Shown piece by piece: positions 23,348-33,272 of a stretch of 64,000 nt of DNA. Within the stretch, counting starts at the first letter, position 1; every line of letters starts with the position of its first letter. Under the pieces are notes generated by a model. It made no database searches. It saw only the letters and a list, made by a program, of their open reading frames with translations, and was not told the origin of the DNA. The stretch is from Flavobacterium sp. LC2016-23. Its GTDB lineage: Bacteria; Bacteroidota; Bacteroidia; Flavobacteriales; Flavobacteriaceae. The stretch lies in NCBI RefSeq assembly GCF_009674775.1, contig NZ_WKKE01000004.1:1-64000 (forward strand), given 5' to 3'. A program made the translations under genes and the position numbers.

Positions 23348-24367
23348 ATGATCGAAATAGGAATAGACAGTTTTGCGTCGGCGATGTACGGCGATAACAA
23401 CACACTTAGCAGTGTAGAGGCCATGGAGCAACTGCTTCAGCGAATTGAGTTTGCCGATCAGGTCGGACTTGATGTTTTCGGAATTGGCGAACACCACAAA
23501 AAAGAGTTTTTAGATTCGGCTACGGCTGTAATCCTGAGTGCTGCTGCAGCACGAACCAAACAAATCAGGCTTACGAGTGCCGTGAGCGTCCTTAGCGCCG
23601 CAGATCCGGTGCGGGTCTACCAAAGTTTTGCAACGCTGGATCTGATTTCCAAAGGAAGGGCCGAAATTGTCGTAGGCCGTGGGTCTTCGATTGAAGCCTA
23701 TCCCCTCTTCGGATTTGAACTGAACGATTACGATAAACTTTTCAAGGAAAAACTCGAGCTGTTGCTGCAGGTCCGCGATAATGAATTTGTTACCTGGTCC
23801 GGAAAATTCCGTGCGCCATTAAATAATTTACCGGTTTACCCAAGAGCGATACAGGAAAAATTACCCGTTTGGCTGGGTGTTGGCGGAAGCCCGGAATCGT
23901 TTGTCAGAGCCGGAACTTTAGGTTTGCCTTTGATGGTGGCCGTGATTGGCGGACAAACGCACCGTTTTCGCCCTTTAATAGATTTGTACCGCGAAGCCGG
24001 ACATGCGAACGGTTTCAAACCCGAAGAATTAAAAGTCGGTTTACATTCGCCCGGGTATGTTTCCGCTACCAATGAAAGTGCTGTCGCAGAATACTACCCC
24101 GGTTATGCCGAACTCTGGACCAAACTAGGACTCGAACGTGGCTGGCCGCCCGTAACCAAAGAAAAATTTGATTATCTGAGCGATGAAAAAGGTGTTCTCG
24201 TTCTTGGAAATCCCGAGCAGGTCGCCGAGAAAATTCTACGCCACAGCGATGCATTGGGCGGAATCTCGAGATTTACTTTCCAGATGGATAATGCGGGACT
24301 CACCCATTCACAATTAATGAACGCCATCGAACTTATAGGCACAAAAGTAAAACCTCTGATTCAGTAA
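23348..24367 (+). CDS. LLM-class flavin-dependent oxidoreductase
   Basis: This 339-residue luciferase-like monooxygenase begins MIEIGIDSFASAMYG, contains the FGIGEHHKKEFLDSATAVILSAAA signature region (residues about 38-61), a SVLSAADPVRVYQSFATLDLIS segment and GRAEIVVGRGS. These enzymes use reduced FMN or F420 on small organic substrates; the substrate here is unknown. A decayed HxlR regulator gene precedes it. The stop codon lies inside the loop of the shared terminator at 24349-24382. Confidence 0.88.
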   Translation: MIEIGIDSFASAMYGDNNTLSSVEAMEQLLQRIEFADQVGLDVFGIGEHHKKEFLDSATAVILSAAAARTKQIRLTSAVSVLSAADPVRVYQSFATLDLISKGRAEIVVGRGSSIEAYPLFGFELNDYDKLFKEKLELLLQVRDNEFVTWSGKFRAPLNNLPVYPRAIQEKLPVWLGVGGSPESFVRAGTLGLPLMVAVIGGQTHRFRPLIDLYREAGHANGFKPEELKVGLHSPGYVSATNESAVAEYYPGYAELWTKLGLERGWPPVTKEKFDYLSDEKGVLVLGNPEQVAEKILRHSDALGGISRFTFQMDNAGLTHSQLMNAIELIGTKVKPLIQ

Positions 24368-24382
24368 GACATCAGAGGTTTT
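24349..24382. terminator. Bidirectional terminator overlapping the LLM gene end
   Basis: AAAACCTCTGAT (24349-24360) pairs perfectly with ATCAGAGGTTTT (24371-24382). The LLM stop codon is in the loop and the convergent antiporter gene ends 9 bp away. Confidence 0.85.
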
Positions 24383-24390
24383 GTTTATCA

Positions 24391-25992
24391 TTAGTTTTCA
24401 TACATTTCCATCCACAGACGGGTTTCTTCGAGATCGAGTTCTTTTTCGATTTTACGAAATATTTCCTCGTTTACGGAACCTTTTTTGTGCATAACCTCAA
24501 GTTTGGAACGCTCTACATTCAGCAGATCAATTTGTAATTTGGTAAAATCATTGAAGATTTCGCCACCCATTACCTTCCCTTTTCCAAAGAAGTTGGCCGG
24601 TAATTCGGTTTTCTGCAAACGGTTGAATTTCACCTCGTATTTGCTTTTTATATTATGCAGCAGATCATCATTCAATAAGGAAAAATTATCTTCGATATGG
24701 GCAATCGTTTCCGAAACAATTATATTACGGATTCCATATTCTTCTGCTAAAATGGAATAAGGTTCTAATTTTAATTTACGAATCACCCACGGCAAGGTTA
24801 GCCCCTGAATGACCAGCGTAGATAAGATGACACAGAACACCAGATAAATAATCAGGTTTCGTAACGGAAAGGCTTCATTATCATTGATAGTCAGAGGTAA
24901 AGCCAAAGCAGCCGCCATCGAGACCACGCCTCGCATTCCGGACCATCCGAAAACAATCATGTTGCGGTAATCGAATTCTTCTTTTTCACGGATTCTTTTA
25001 CTTAAAAACCTCGGAACCAGCGTGGCCGGAACCACCCACAAAAACCGGACGACAATCACCACAATACTGACCGAAGCACCCCAAATGAACAAAGACATTC
25101 CCGAGTAATGGCCTATTCCTTCTATAATAGCACGCAACTGAAGACCGATTAAAATAAATATTAAACCGTTTAGAATATTAGTTAGCACGCTCCAGATTGT
25201 ATTGGTCATGATGCGGCTTTCGTGCGTGAAAATCGTACCAGATCGTGCCGAAAGATACAACCCTGTTGTCACGACAGCCAAAACACCCGAACATTCAAAA
25301 TGCTCTGCAATTAAATAAGAGGAAAAAGGCGTCAGTAAAGTAAGTGTGGCTTCGATAACATCGTCGCACACAAATTTTTTATGAATAATACTCATGACAT
25401 AACCTACTCCTAAACCAATCGCAATCCCCAATGTCGACATGATAAAGAAATTCAGTCCGGCCTGCCAAAGTACAAAATTCCCGGCTGTAATCGCGGTAAG
25501 CGCATATTTATACGCTACAAGTCCACTGGCATCGTTTAATAAACTTTCACCTTCGAGAATCGCAATAAGTCTTGGGTGTAAACCTAATCCTTTGGTAATG
25601 GCTGTTGCCGAAACCGCATCGGGCGGAGAAACAATCGCACCAAGCAAAAAGGCCAGCGGCCATGAAATATCATCGATCAGCCAGTGTGCCGCAATGGCAA
25701 CGGCAACGGTGGTAAAAAGAACCAAACCGACAGCCGCAAGCGTGATCGGACGCACCGCCTGCTTAAAATCAGACCAGCTCGTATACCAGGCAGCATGATA
25801 CAAAAGCGGCGGCAAAAATATAATAAAAACCACGTCGGGATTTAAGGCAATTACAGGAAGTCCCGGTATAATACTAATGGTGACTCCACAAAGTACCAGC
25901 ACGATTGGAACGGGAAAATTGTATCTCTTGCTTAAAAGGCTCAGGAAGGCAACCCCGAACAACAACATGATTATTACTGTAATATTCTCCAT
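24391..25992 (-). CDS. Na+/H+ antiporter, CPA1 (NhaP-like) family
   Basis: This 533-residue protein has about 12 membrane segments over residues 1-410 and a cytoplasmic helical tail (410-533). Ion-pathway motifs are visible: GAIVSPPDAVSATAI near residue 120 and ESLLNDASGLVAYKYAL near residue 150, with the ND pair typical of CPA1 exchangers. It should exchange cytoplasmic sodium (or potassium) for protons at the inner membrane. The tail is longer than in minimal NhaP proteins and may be regulatory. It stands alone, convergent with the LLM gene. Confidence 0.9.
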   Translation of the reverse strand: MENITVIIMLLFGVAFLSLLSKRYNFPVPIVLVLCGVTISIIPGLPVIALNPDVVFIIFLPPLLYHAAWYTSWSDFKQAVRPITLAAVGLVLFTTVAVAIAAHWLIDDISWPLAFLLGAIVSPPDAVSATAITKGLGLHPRLIAILEGESLLNDASGLVAYKYALTAITAGNFVLWQAGLNFFIMSTLGIAIGLGVGYVMSIIHKKFVCDDVIEATLTLLTPFSSYLIAEHFECSGVLAVVTTGLYLSARSGTIFTHESRIMTNTIWSVLTNILNGLIFILIGLQLRAIIEGIGHYSGMSLFIWGASVSIVVIVVRFLWVVPATLVPRFLSKRIREKEEFDYRNMIVFGWSGMRGVVSMAAALALPLTINDNEAFPLRNLIIYLVFCVILSTLVIQGLTLPWVIRKLKLEPYSILAEEYGIRNIIVSETIAHIEDNFSLLNDDLLHNIKSKYEVKFNRLQKTELPANFFGKGKVMGGEIFNDFTKLQIDLLNVERSKLEVMHKKGSVNEEIFRKIEKELDLEETRLWMEMYEN

Positions 25993-26114
25993 TTCAGCTT
26001 GTTTTTGGCTTTGTTATTAAAATTGGCGGTCTGGTTTATCTAGGGTACTAATATAGTAACTCGCAGGTTTAATTCAAAACTGGTGTCAGGAGGAGCGGAG
26101 TCGAAGGCTAAAAC

Positions 26115-26146
26115 AAAAAAACGTCTCAAAAAATTGAGACGTTTTT
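26115..26146. terminator. Terminator of the RND efflux operon
   Basis: AAAAACGTCTCA and TGAGACGTTTTT form a near-perfect stem around a short A-rich loop. It lies 49 bp beyond the last operon gene on the minus strand. Confidence 0.82.
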
Positions 26147-26194
26147 AACCAAAATTAACTAACGATGATGATGGTCGTTTTTTTATTTAAAAAA

Positions 26195-27601
26195 TTACTT
26201 CCATCCGCCACCTAAAGCACGGTACAGGTTAACCAGCGCTTGTAACTTCTGCAGATTGTCATTTACACCGCTTAATTGCGCCGACAACAGATTTTGTTCT
26301 GAAGTTAATACATCTGTATAATTGGTTGCAGAACTGTATTCTAAAAGTTGTTGTGTGTAATCCACTGCTTTTTCTAATGATTCAATTTGTCTGGCTCTCG
26401 AATCCTGTTTTTCAACTGCCATCTGATACGCGTACAGGGAATTCGAAACTTCCTGCCCCGCTGTTAAAAGCTTTTGCTGGAAAGTGTTCAACGCCTGTAA
26501 CTGTTTCGATTGAGCCGTAGTCAGTCTGGCTTTATTAAGTCCCTGATTGAAAAGCGGCTGCGTCAATCCTCCGACAAGGGAATAAAAAACAGAGTTACTG
26601 AAAAAATCTTTTAACTGTAAATTCGAAAAACCGCCACTTGCCGTAAGCGTGAGGCTCGGATAAAAATAAGTTCGCGCTAAATTGGTACTTTCGAAAGCCG
26701 TTCTGAAATTAAATTCCGCCTGACGCACATCAGGACGATTTTCCAGCAACTGCGAAGATACACCAACCTTAATGGTTTCAGGAATTACCTGATCTTCCAA
26801 TACCCCTCTTTCGATGGTTCCGGGAGCCTGTCCCAATAAAATATTCAGGGCATTTTCGGTTTCGCGAATACTTTGCTTTAAATCCGGAATCAGCACTTCT
26901 GCCGCATAACGGTTGGCTTCACTCTGTACCACAGCGGCACCGGTCACGATGGCTCCTTCTTTTAGGGCTTTAATCGTTTCTACGTTTTTAATACGGCTTT
27001 CCAGTGTTTTTTTGGTAATCTCCAGTTGTTTGTCCAAGGACAGTAACAGGAAATAATTATTGGCAATATCCGAAATCAATTGGGTCTGAACGGCTTGTTT
27101 GGCTGCATCTGTAGCCAGGTAGCTGGACAGGGCCGCTCTTTTGGAACTGCTTAATTTTCCCCAGATATCCGCTTCCCAGGACGTACTCAGAGCCAGTTTG
27201 TAAGTCGTTGTCAGCGTATTGATATTGATTCCTGCCGGAAAGTTAAGCCCCGCTTCGGATTGTTTCGTGTGCGTTGCATTCGCATCGAGGTTCAAGGTCG
27301 GATAATACGCCAGTTTGCTCTGACGTAACGTTGCTTGCGCCTGAATGATATTTTCGATCGCATTTTTCAGGTTCAGATTCTGGTCGATTCCTTTCTGAAT
27401 CAGGGCATTTAGTTTTGCATCTTTAAAAACACTCTGCCACGGCATCGTTGCCAGTGTCGTGGTATCGGCAGCAGTATCATCACGAAACAACTTTTCGGTC
27501 GAAACACTTGCGGGGCGTTCGTATTTTTTGGTAATGGAGCACGCACTTAAAAGTGCGGCTGCCAGTACCAGAAGTATATATTTATTGGAACTATGAGTCA
27601 T
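26195..27601 (-). CDS. RND efflux outer-membrane lipoprotein (TolC/OprM-like)
   Basis: This 468-residue outer-membrane factor has a lipoprotein signal with lipobox C21 (LLSACSITKKYERP) and two OEP repeats of coiled-coil hairpin pattern, for example the KLTLESRIKNVETIKALKEGA region (about 205-230) and a matching stretch near 420-440. ENRPDVRQAEFNFRTAF around residue 290 is a NodT-family hallmark. It forms the trimeric outer-membrane channel. It is the last gene of a three-gene operon, 20 bp after the RND pump gene. Confidence 0.93.
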   Translation of the reverse strand: MTHSSNKYILLVLAAALLSACSITKKYERPASVSTEKLFRDDTAADTTTLATMPWQSVFKDAKLNALIQKGIDQNLNLKNAIENIIQAQATLRQSKLAYYPTLNLDANATHTKQSEAGLNFPAGININTLTTTYKLALSTSWEADIWGKLSSSKRAALSSYLATDAAKQAVQTQLISDIANNYFLLLSLDKQLEITKKTLESRIKNVETIKALKEGAIVTGAAVVQSEANRYAAEVLIPDLKQSIRETENALNILLGQAPGTIERGVLEDQVIPETIKVGVSSQLLENRPDVRQAEFNFRTAFESTNLARTYFYPSLTLTASGGFSNLQLKDFFSNSVFYSLVGGLTQPLFNQGLNKARLTTAQSKQLQALNTFQQKLLTAGQEVSNSLYAYQMAVEKQDSRARQIESLEKAVDYTQQLLEYSSATNYTDVLTSEQNLLSAQLSGVNDNLQKLQALVNLYRALGGGWK

Positions 27602-27621
27602 CTTTTTTCTTAATTTAATTA

Positions 27622-30600
27622 TTACTCCTTCTGAGTGTCTAATAGTGCTACTTCCTCCTCATCATCTTCATCATAACCGTCTTTGGCAGGTCCGCTCACT
27701 TTTTCCTGTAACGTCTGGAAAACGATAAACAAGACCGGAATGACAAATACTCCCAAAATGGTTCCGATTAACATTCCCCCAACAGCTCCTGTTCCGATGG
27801 ATTTATTACCCACCGCACCGGCTCCCGAAGCAAACATCAAAGGAACAAGTCCTAAAATAAAGGCAAAAGAGGTCATTAAAATCGGTCGTAAACGTGCTAC
27901 GGCTCCTTCAACGGCGGCCTGAACAATTGGCAATCCTTTCCTTCTTCGTTCTAAGGCAAACTCCACAATCAAAATACCGTTCTTGGCCAGCAATCCAATT
28001 AGCATGATTAAGGAAATCTGCAGGTAGATATTACTGTTTAACTTGAATATAATCGAGAATAAATAAGCACCGGCCAATCCAAACGGAATGGAGAATAATA
28101 CGGCAAACGGCAAAATATAACTTTCGTATTGAGCACTTAACAGGAAATAAACAAACACCAGACACAAGATAAAAATAAAGATCGTTTCACTTCCCGAAGC
28201 CAGTTCCTCACGGGTCAGTCCGGAGAATTCATAGCCATACCCTGCCGGAAGATTTTCGGCCGCCACTTCCTGAATCGCTTTAATCGCATCTCCTGAACTA
28301 AAGCCCGGATTTGGCGCTCCCGTAATTGCAATCGACGTAAATAAGTTAAACCTTGAAATGGATTCCGGTCCGAAAACCCTGGTCATTTTTATAAATTCTG
28401 TAATCGGTGCCATTGTTCCGGAGCTGTTTCGGACAAAAATCTTGTTCAGCCCTTCTGTGTTCGCCCGAAATTCGGGAGAAGCCTGGACCATCACACGGTA
28501 TTGTTTTCCGAATTTATTAAAGTTCGAAGCATACAATCCACCGTAATAACCCTGCATCGTAGACAAAATAGAATTGACAGAAACCCCTGCATCTTTGGCC
28601 TTAGCCAGATTAATCTCCATCATATATTGTGGAAAGCCGGGATTAAATGGCGTTGTTGCATACTGTATTTCAGGACGTTTGGACAATTTTTTCAAAAATT
28701 CCGTATTCACTTTAAAGAATTCTGCTGTTGAATGCCCTCCTTTGTCCTGCAATTGGAATTCGAATCCACCACTTTGTCCAAATCCCTGAATGGTTGGCGG
28801 AGAAATAAAGAAGATGTTGGCTTCGCGAATACCGCTTGTTTTGGCAAAAAGCTGGCCAATAACATCATTAACACTTAAATCACGCTTGTCCCAGGTTTCG
28901 AGTTTTACAATAACCATACTGTAGGCACTACCCGCTCCCGCAGTAAAGTTCTGCCCCACAATACGAAGGGTATTTTTAACACCCGGAATGGTATTCGCAA
29001 TACTGTCTACTTTCTTGGCTATGATATCCGAACGTTCCATAGAAGCCGATGGCGGTAAACTGATGTTGGCAAAAACGGTTCCCTGATCTTCCGCCGGAAC
29101 GAAAGCCGATGGTGTTGTTTTCATCATGTAAAACAAGGCTGCCCCGGCAATAAGAATCGCCGCCAGTACAATCCATTTTTTTACGGAAAGGAAACTTACC
29201 GAACGTTTGTAGCGTTCCGTTACATTGTCAAAGGCAACGTTAAACGAGGTATAGAATCGTTGGATAAAACTTTTATGTTTGTGATCGTCAGCATGTGGTT
29301 TTAAAAGTAAGGCACACAAGGCCGGACTTAAAGTCAACGCATTAATAGCCGAAAGAATAATCGCTACCGCCAATGTAATACCAAATTGTTTGTAGAAAAC
29401 CCCCGTAGATCCATTGATAAAAGTCACCGGAATAAATACCGCAGCCATGACCAGCGTGATCGAAATAATCGCTCCCGAAATTTCGCTCATCGCATCAATT
29501 GTTGCCTTTTTAGACGATTTATAACCGTGATCGAGTTTGGCATGCACTGCCTCGACGACGACAATCGCATCATCGACTACAATACCAATCGCCAGTACCA
29601 TCGCAAAAAGCGTTAAAAGGTTAATCGTAAACCCGAATAAATTCAGGAAAAAGAACGTACCTACAATCGCTACCGGAACCGCAATTGCGGGAATCAAAGT
29701 AGATCTGAAATCCTGAAGGAAAATAAATACGACGATAAAAACCAGTATAAAAGCTTCAATCAGAGTATGGATTACCTTTTCAATAGAAGCATCCAGATTT
29801 TCGTTAACGTCAACCAGAATCGTATATTTTACTCCTTTTGGAAAGCTCTTTGCGGCTTCTTCAATCAGTTTTTTGGAGTTGATGATGACATCACGGGCAT
29901 TAGACCCCGGAGTCTGGCTGATGGCCATCGCTGCCGATTCTACACCGTTTGTTTTAATGGTGGAATTATAACTCAGTGATCCCAATTCTACCTTAGCTAC
30001 ATCTTTCAGGCGCAGCATTTGTCCGTTTCCAACCGATTTGATAATGATATCGCCAAATTCCGTGGCACTGGTCAGACGTCCTTTGTATTTAATTACGTAT
30101 TGAAAAGCCTGATTCCCGTTCTCCCCAAATTTACCCGGTGCTGCTTCTATATTTTGTTCGGCCAGTGCCGCCGAAACATCGCTCGGAATCAGCTTGTATT
30201 GCTGCATGACATCCGGCTTCAGCCAGATTCTCATCGAATAATCTTTTGCTCCGAAAACGGTTACGTCTCCTACTCCGACCACACGCTGGATTTGCGGTAC
30301 CAGGTTGATCTTGGCATAATTTTGAAGAAAGGTCTGATCGTAGGCTTTATTGTCACTGTATAAAGAGAAGATCAGCAGGTTACTACTCTGACTCTTCGTT
30401 ACTGTTACACCTGCCTGAGTTACCTCTACGGGCAATAAACTGGTCGCTCTGGAAACCCTGTTCTGAACGTTTACGGCTGCCAAATCGGGGTTTGTTCCTA
30501 CTTTAAAAAAGATTTTTATAGAAGCACTACCGTCATTGGTTGCAGTAGAAGTCATATACGTCATGTTTTCTACACCGTTAATTTGTTCTTCCAGCGGAAT

Positions 30601-30786
30601 CACAATACTTTTAAGTACCACATCTGCATTGGCACCGGTGTAACTTGCCGAAACGTTTACTGTTGGCGGCGCGATATCCGGGTATTGGGAAATAGGAAGC
30701 TCGATAAGCCCCAAAACCCCCAGAATGACAATAATAACCGATATTACTGTCGAAAGTACAGGTCTTTGTATAAATATTTTAAACAT
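27622..30786 (-). CDS. RND multidrug efflux pump, HAE1 (AcrB-like) family
   Basis: At 1054 residues this is full length for the family. The N-terminal MFKIFIQRPVLSTVISVIIVI helix is followed by porter domain, TM2-6 with the proton-relay pair in GIVVDDAIVVVEAV (two Asp near residue 407), a second porter half, and TM8-12 with GLLAKNGILIVEFA. The C-terminus is acidic (DGYDEDDEEEVALL). It exports amphiphilic compounds from the inner membrane and periplasm using proton flow. It sits between the membrane fusion protein gene (9 bp) and the channel gene (20 bp). Confidence 0.96.
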   Translation of the reverse strand: MFKIFIQRPVLSTVISVIIVILGVLGLIELPISQYPDIAPPTVNVSASYTGANADVVLKSIVIPLEEQINGVENMTYMTSTATNDGSASIKIFFKVGTNPDLAAVNVQNRVSRATSLLPVEVTQAGVTVTKSQSSNLLIFSLYSDNKAYDQTFLQNYAKINLVPQIQRVVGVGDVTVFGAKDYSMRIWLKPDVMQQYKLIPSDVSAALAEQNIEAAPGKFGENGNQAFQYVIKYKGRLTSATEFGDIIIKSVGNGQMLRLKDVAKVELGSLSYNSTIKTNGVESAAMAISQTPGSNARDVIINSKKLIEEAAKSFPKGVKYTILVDVNENLDASIEKVIHTLIEAFILVFIVVFIFLQDFRSTLIPAIAVPVAIVGTFFFLNLFGFTINLLTLFAMVLAIGIVVDDAIVVVEAVHAKLDHGYKSSKKATIDAMSEISGAIISITLVMAAVFIPVTFINGSTGVFYKQFGITLAVAIILSAINALTLSPALCALLLKPHADDHKHKSFIQRFYTSFNVAFDNVTERYKRSVSFLSVKKWIVLAAILIAGAALFYMMKTTPSAFVPAEDQGTVFANISLPPSASMERSDIIAKKVDSIANTIPGVKNTLRIVGQNFTAGAGSAYSMVIVKLETWDKRDLSVNDVIGQLFAKTSGIREANIFFISPPTIQGFGQSGGFEFQLQDKGGHSTAEFFKVNTEFLKKLSKRPEIQYATTPFNPGFPQYMMEINLAKAKDAGVSVNSILSTMQGYYGGLYASNFNKFGKQYRVMVQASPEFRANTEGLNKIFVRNSSGTMAPITEFIKMTRVFGPESISRFNLFTSIAITGAPNPGFSSGDAIKAIQEVAAENLPAGYGYEFSGLTREELASGSETIFIFILCLVFVYFLLSAQYESYILPFAVLFSIPFGLAGAYLFSIIFKLNSNIYLQISLIMLIGLLAKNGILIVEFALERRRKGLPIVQAAVEGAVARLRPILMTSFAFILGLVPLMFASGAGAVGNKSIGTGAVGGMLIGTILGVFVIPVLFIVFQTLQEKVSGPAKDGYDEDDEEEVALLDTQKE

Positions 30787-30795
30787 GTTATTTTC

Positions 30796-31956
30796 TTATT
30801 TTAAGTCCGCGTAAACCGTTTCTGCACTCACCTTATTTGTTTTAATTTCAGATCCGTCTTTAAGAGCGGCTACGCCTTCTAAAACAATCTGATCCCCGGC
30901 TTTTAATCCACTGGTTACGACATAATAATTTGCAGTGCTGTTTTCCATCACTGTAATATTTGTATTTTTAGTTTTACCGTCTTTTCCGACCACAACGGCA
31001 AAAAGTTTGTCCTGAAGTTCAAAAGTGGCACTCTGCGGAATTAGTAATCCCTCGTTTATCGCTTTCGGAATTCGTACCGTTACACTGCTTCCGCTTCTGA
31101 TAATCCCTTTTGGATTTGGAAAACGGGCCCTGATGTTTACTGAACCTGTTTCTGTATTGATTAATCCGTTGATGGTTTCGATACGTCCTTTTTGGTCATA
31201 CGCAGAACCGTCTGAAAGCACTAAGGAAACTTCCGGTAATTTTTTGATTTTCTGCGCTAATGATACATTCGAGTCGGTATCAGTAAAATTCAGAAGCATT
31301 TTTTCATTCATCGCAAAATAAGCATACACATTACCAATACTGGAAACAGTAGTTAAAGGCTCCGCTGTAGCAGAACCCACTAAACTTCCCAAACGAAACG
31401 GAATTGAACCGACCACTCCGTTTACGGGGCTTGTTACTGTGGTATACCCCAGATTGGTTTTGGCATTCACTAAACTTGCATTGGCCTGAGCCAGTGTTGC
31501 CATGGCTGATTCGTAGTTGAACTGAGCAGATTCTAATTCGTATTTGCTGATAATTCCTTTTTCTACTAATGGTTTTACTTTTTGTACCGCTAATTTTGCG
31601 GTACTTACCGCTGCCTGAGCGCTTTTTATACTGGCAGCCGCCGTGCGGACTTGTTGCTCGTATTCGGGAGCGCTGATTTTAAATAAGGCCTGTCCGGCTT
31701 TTACAACGGCACCTTCATCAACATATATTTTCTCAATATAACCTTCCACCCTTGGACGGATTTCTATATTTTCCTGTCCCTGAATACTTGCCGGATAGTC
31801 TGTATTTAATGTTGCTGATTTTGACTCTAAAACGAGTGTTTTATATTCTTTAACGGGCTGTGCACCTCCGGCCTGAGCTGAGTTATCACTTTTATTACCA
31901 CATGATGCGATAAAAATAGATACTGCGAGAATGCTTAAAAAGGATTGCTTATTCAT
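30796..31956 (-). CDS. RND efflux membrane fusion lipoprotein (AcrA-like)
   Basis: This 386-residue adaptor has lipobox C19 (FIASCGNKSDN), a barrel-sandwich lipoyl half IRPRVEGYIEKIYVDEGAVVKAGQ (about 65-90), an alpha-hairpin (95-165), the returning lipoyl half TVTSPVNGVVG and a beta-barrel domain. It links the inner-membrane pump to the outer-membrane channel. It is the first gene of the efflux operon and is divergent from a LytTR two-component pair across 266 bp. Confidence 0.94.
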   Translation of the reverse strand: MNKQSFLSILAVSIFIASCGNKSDNSAQAGGAQPVKEYKTLVLESKSATLNTDYPASIQGQENIEIRPRVEGYIEKIYVDEGAVVKAGQALFKISAPEYEQQVRTAAASIKSAQAAVSTAKLAVQKVKPLVEKGIISKYELESAQFNYESAMATLAQANASLVNAKTNLGYTTVTSPVNGVVGSIPFRLGSLVGSATAEPLTTVSSIGNVYAYFAMNEKMLLNFTDTDSNVSLAQKIKKLPEVSLVLSDGSAYDQKGRIETINGLINTETGSVNIRARFPNPKGIIRSGSSVTVRIPKAINEGLLIPQSATFELQDKLFAVVVGKDGKTKNTNITVMENSTANYYVVTSGLKAGDQIVLEGVAALKDGSEIKTNKVSAETVYADLK

Positions 31957-32222
31957 TGGAAATAATATGTAAATTATCGATTATACAAAAACAAAGGAAC
32001 TAAAATATAACATGTAAAAAATGACCAATAGACGGAGAGCAGTAAACTATCGATAGACACAAGATAACACCCGATGGAAATTAATAAAAAACTAAACAAG
32101 TGTTTAAATTCTTTCTCGTCGGCTCTAAAATGGTTTTTAAAGGTTCTGGTTCTGTATTGAGCGATTGGTTAAAAATGGTATTCAGATAAAATGTAATATT
32201 GTCTTAAAAATAATCATTTAAA
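31957..32222. other. Divergent intergenic region between the efflux operon and the LytTR pair
   Basis: 266 bp that must hold both promoters. A minus-strand -7-like TTCCTTTG (complement of 31992-31999) could serve the efflux operon. No full consensus promoter or clear palindromic operator was found. Confidence 0.5.
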
Positions 32223-33272
32223 ATGAAAACAAACTTCTTTAGACCCTATTTATTTCCCGGAATACATATTCTTAGCTGGTTTTTACTGGGGTTTATCATG
32301 CTGTTTTACACCCCTTTAAGCTGGAACATTACGATTCCGACCTTCTTTTGGCTGTGGCAGACAATCGTACTTTTCTTTATGATTGTTATTTTTTATTCGA
32401 ATGCTAAAATAATAGTTCCGAAAACCATTATTAAGGGCAATATGGCTACTTATTTAATATGGGCTTTCCTGGTCATCTTTGCCATGCAGCTTATTGCTTA
32501 TTTTTATACGTCGCAAACCGACCTTCACAATAAAATTGCCGCCCTTTTGGGATTCAAAAAATATAGAAATGACTATTTTGACAATTGGGTCTTCACGTTC
32601 ACCCTGCTGGTTTTAGGAATCAGCACCAGCTGGGCGATGTTACAGCACTGGCAGAAAGCGGCGCAGCACAAACAAAAGCTGGAGCAGGACAAAACGATGG
32701 CAGAACTTGCGATGCTGAAAGCACAGATTAATCCGCATTTTTTCTTCAATTCCCTAAACAGTATTTATTCTTTAACGTACAGCAATATTGAGGATTCGCG
32801 TAATGCCCTTCACACGCTGAGCCGCATGATGCGTTACCTGCTCTACAGCACAGAGGGAGAAAGAACTACCTTATTGAAAGAAGTCGATTTCCTGAAAGAT
32901 TTTATTGCCTTAATGCGCCTTCGTGCCAATAGCAAATTAACGATTACAACTGTAATTCCGGAACAACTTACGGATTATCCGATTGTTCCGATGCTTTTGC
33001 TGCCCCTGGTAGAAAATGCGTTCAAACATGGGGTACATGCAACAGATAAAAGCGAAATTATCATTACCTTGAAGCAGAAAGAAACCGATCTTGAGTTTAA
33101 AGTAGTGAATACTTTTTTCGAAAAAACAGCAAACTCCGATCCGGGAGGAATTGGTTTAACGAATACAAAACGCCGATTACAGCTTATTTATCCGAACCGG
33201 CACTGGATGGATTGCGGTGTAAACCAGGACGGTAAATACGAGGTAAACCTGAAAATAACTTTAGAAAAATGA
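32223..33272 (+). CDS. LytS-like membrane sensor histidine kinase
   Basis: The 349-residue protein has four membrane helices in residues 10-142 and a His_kinase domain with H172 in KAQINPHFFFNSLNSIYSL, LLPLVENAFKHGV as the N-box and GGIGLTNTKRRLQLIYP as the nucleotide loop. There is no periplasmic sensor domain. Its stop overlaps the response regulator start (ATGA), so the two proteins are made together. Divergence from the RND efflux operon suggests it responds to membrane stress or efflux substrates and controls that operon. Confidence 0.93.
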   Translation: MKTNFFRPYLFPGIHILSWFLLGFIMLFYTPLSWNITIPTFFWLWQTIVLFFMIVIFYSNAKIIVPKTIIKGNMATYLIWAFLVIFAMQLIAYFYTSQTDLHNKIAALLGFKKYRNDYFDNWVFTFTLLVLGISTSWAMLQHWQKAAQHKQKLEQDKTMAELAMLKAQINPHFFFNSLNSIYSLTYSNIEDSRNALHTLSRMMRYLLYSTEGERTTLLKEVDFLKDFIALMRLRANSKLTITTVIPEQLTDYPIVPMLLLPLVENAFKHGVHATDKSEIIITLKQKETDLEFKVVNTFFEKTANSDPGGIGLTNTKRRLQLIYPNRHWMDCGVNQDGKYEVNLKITLEK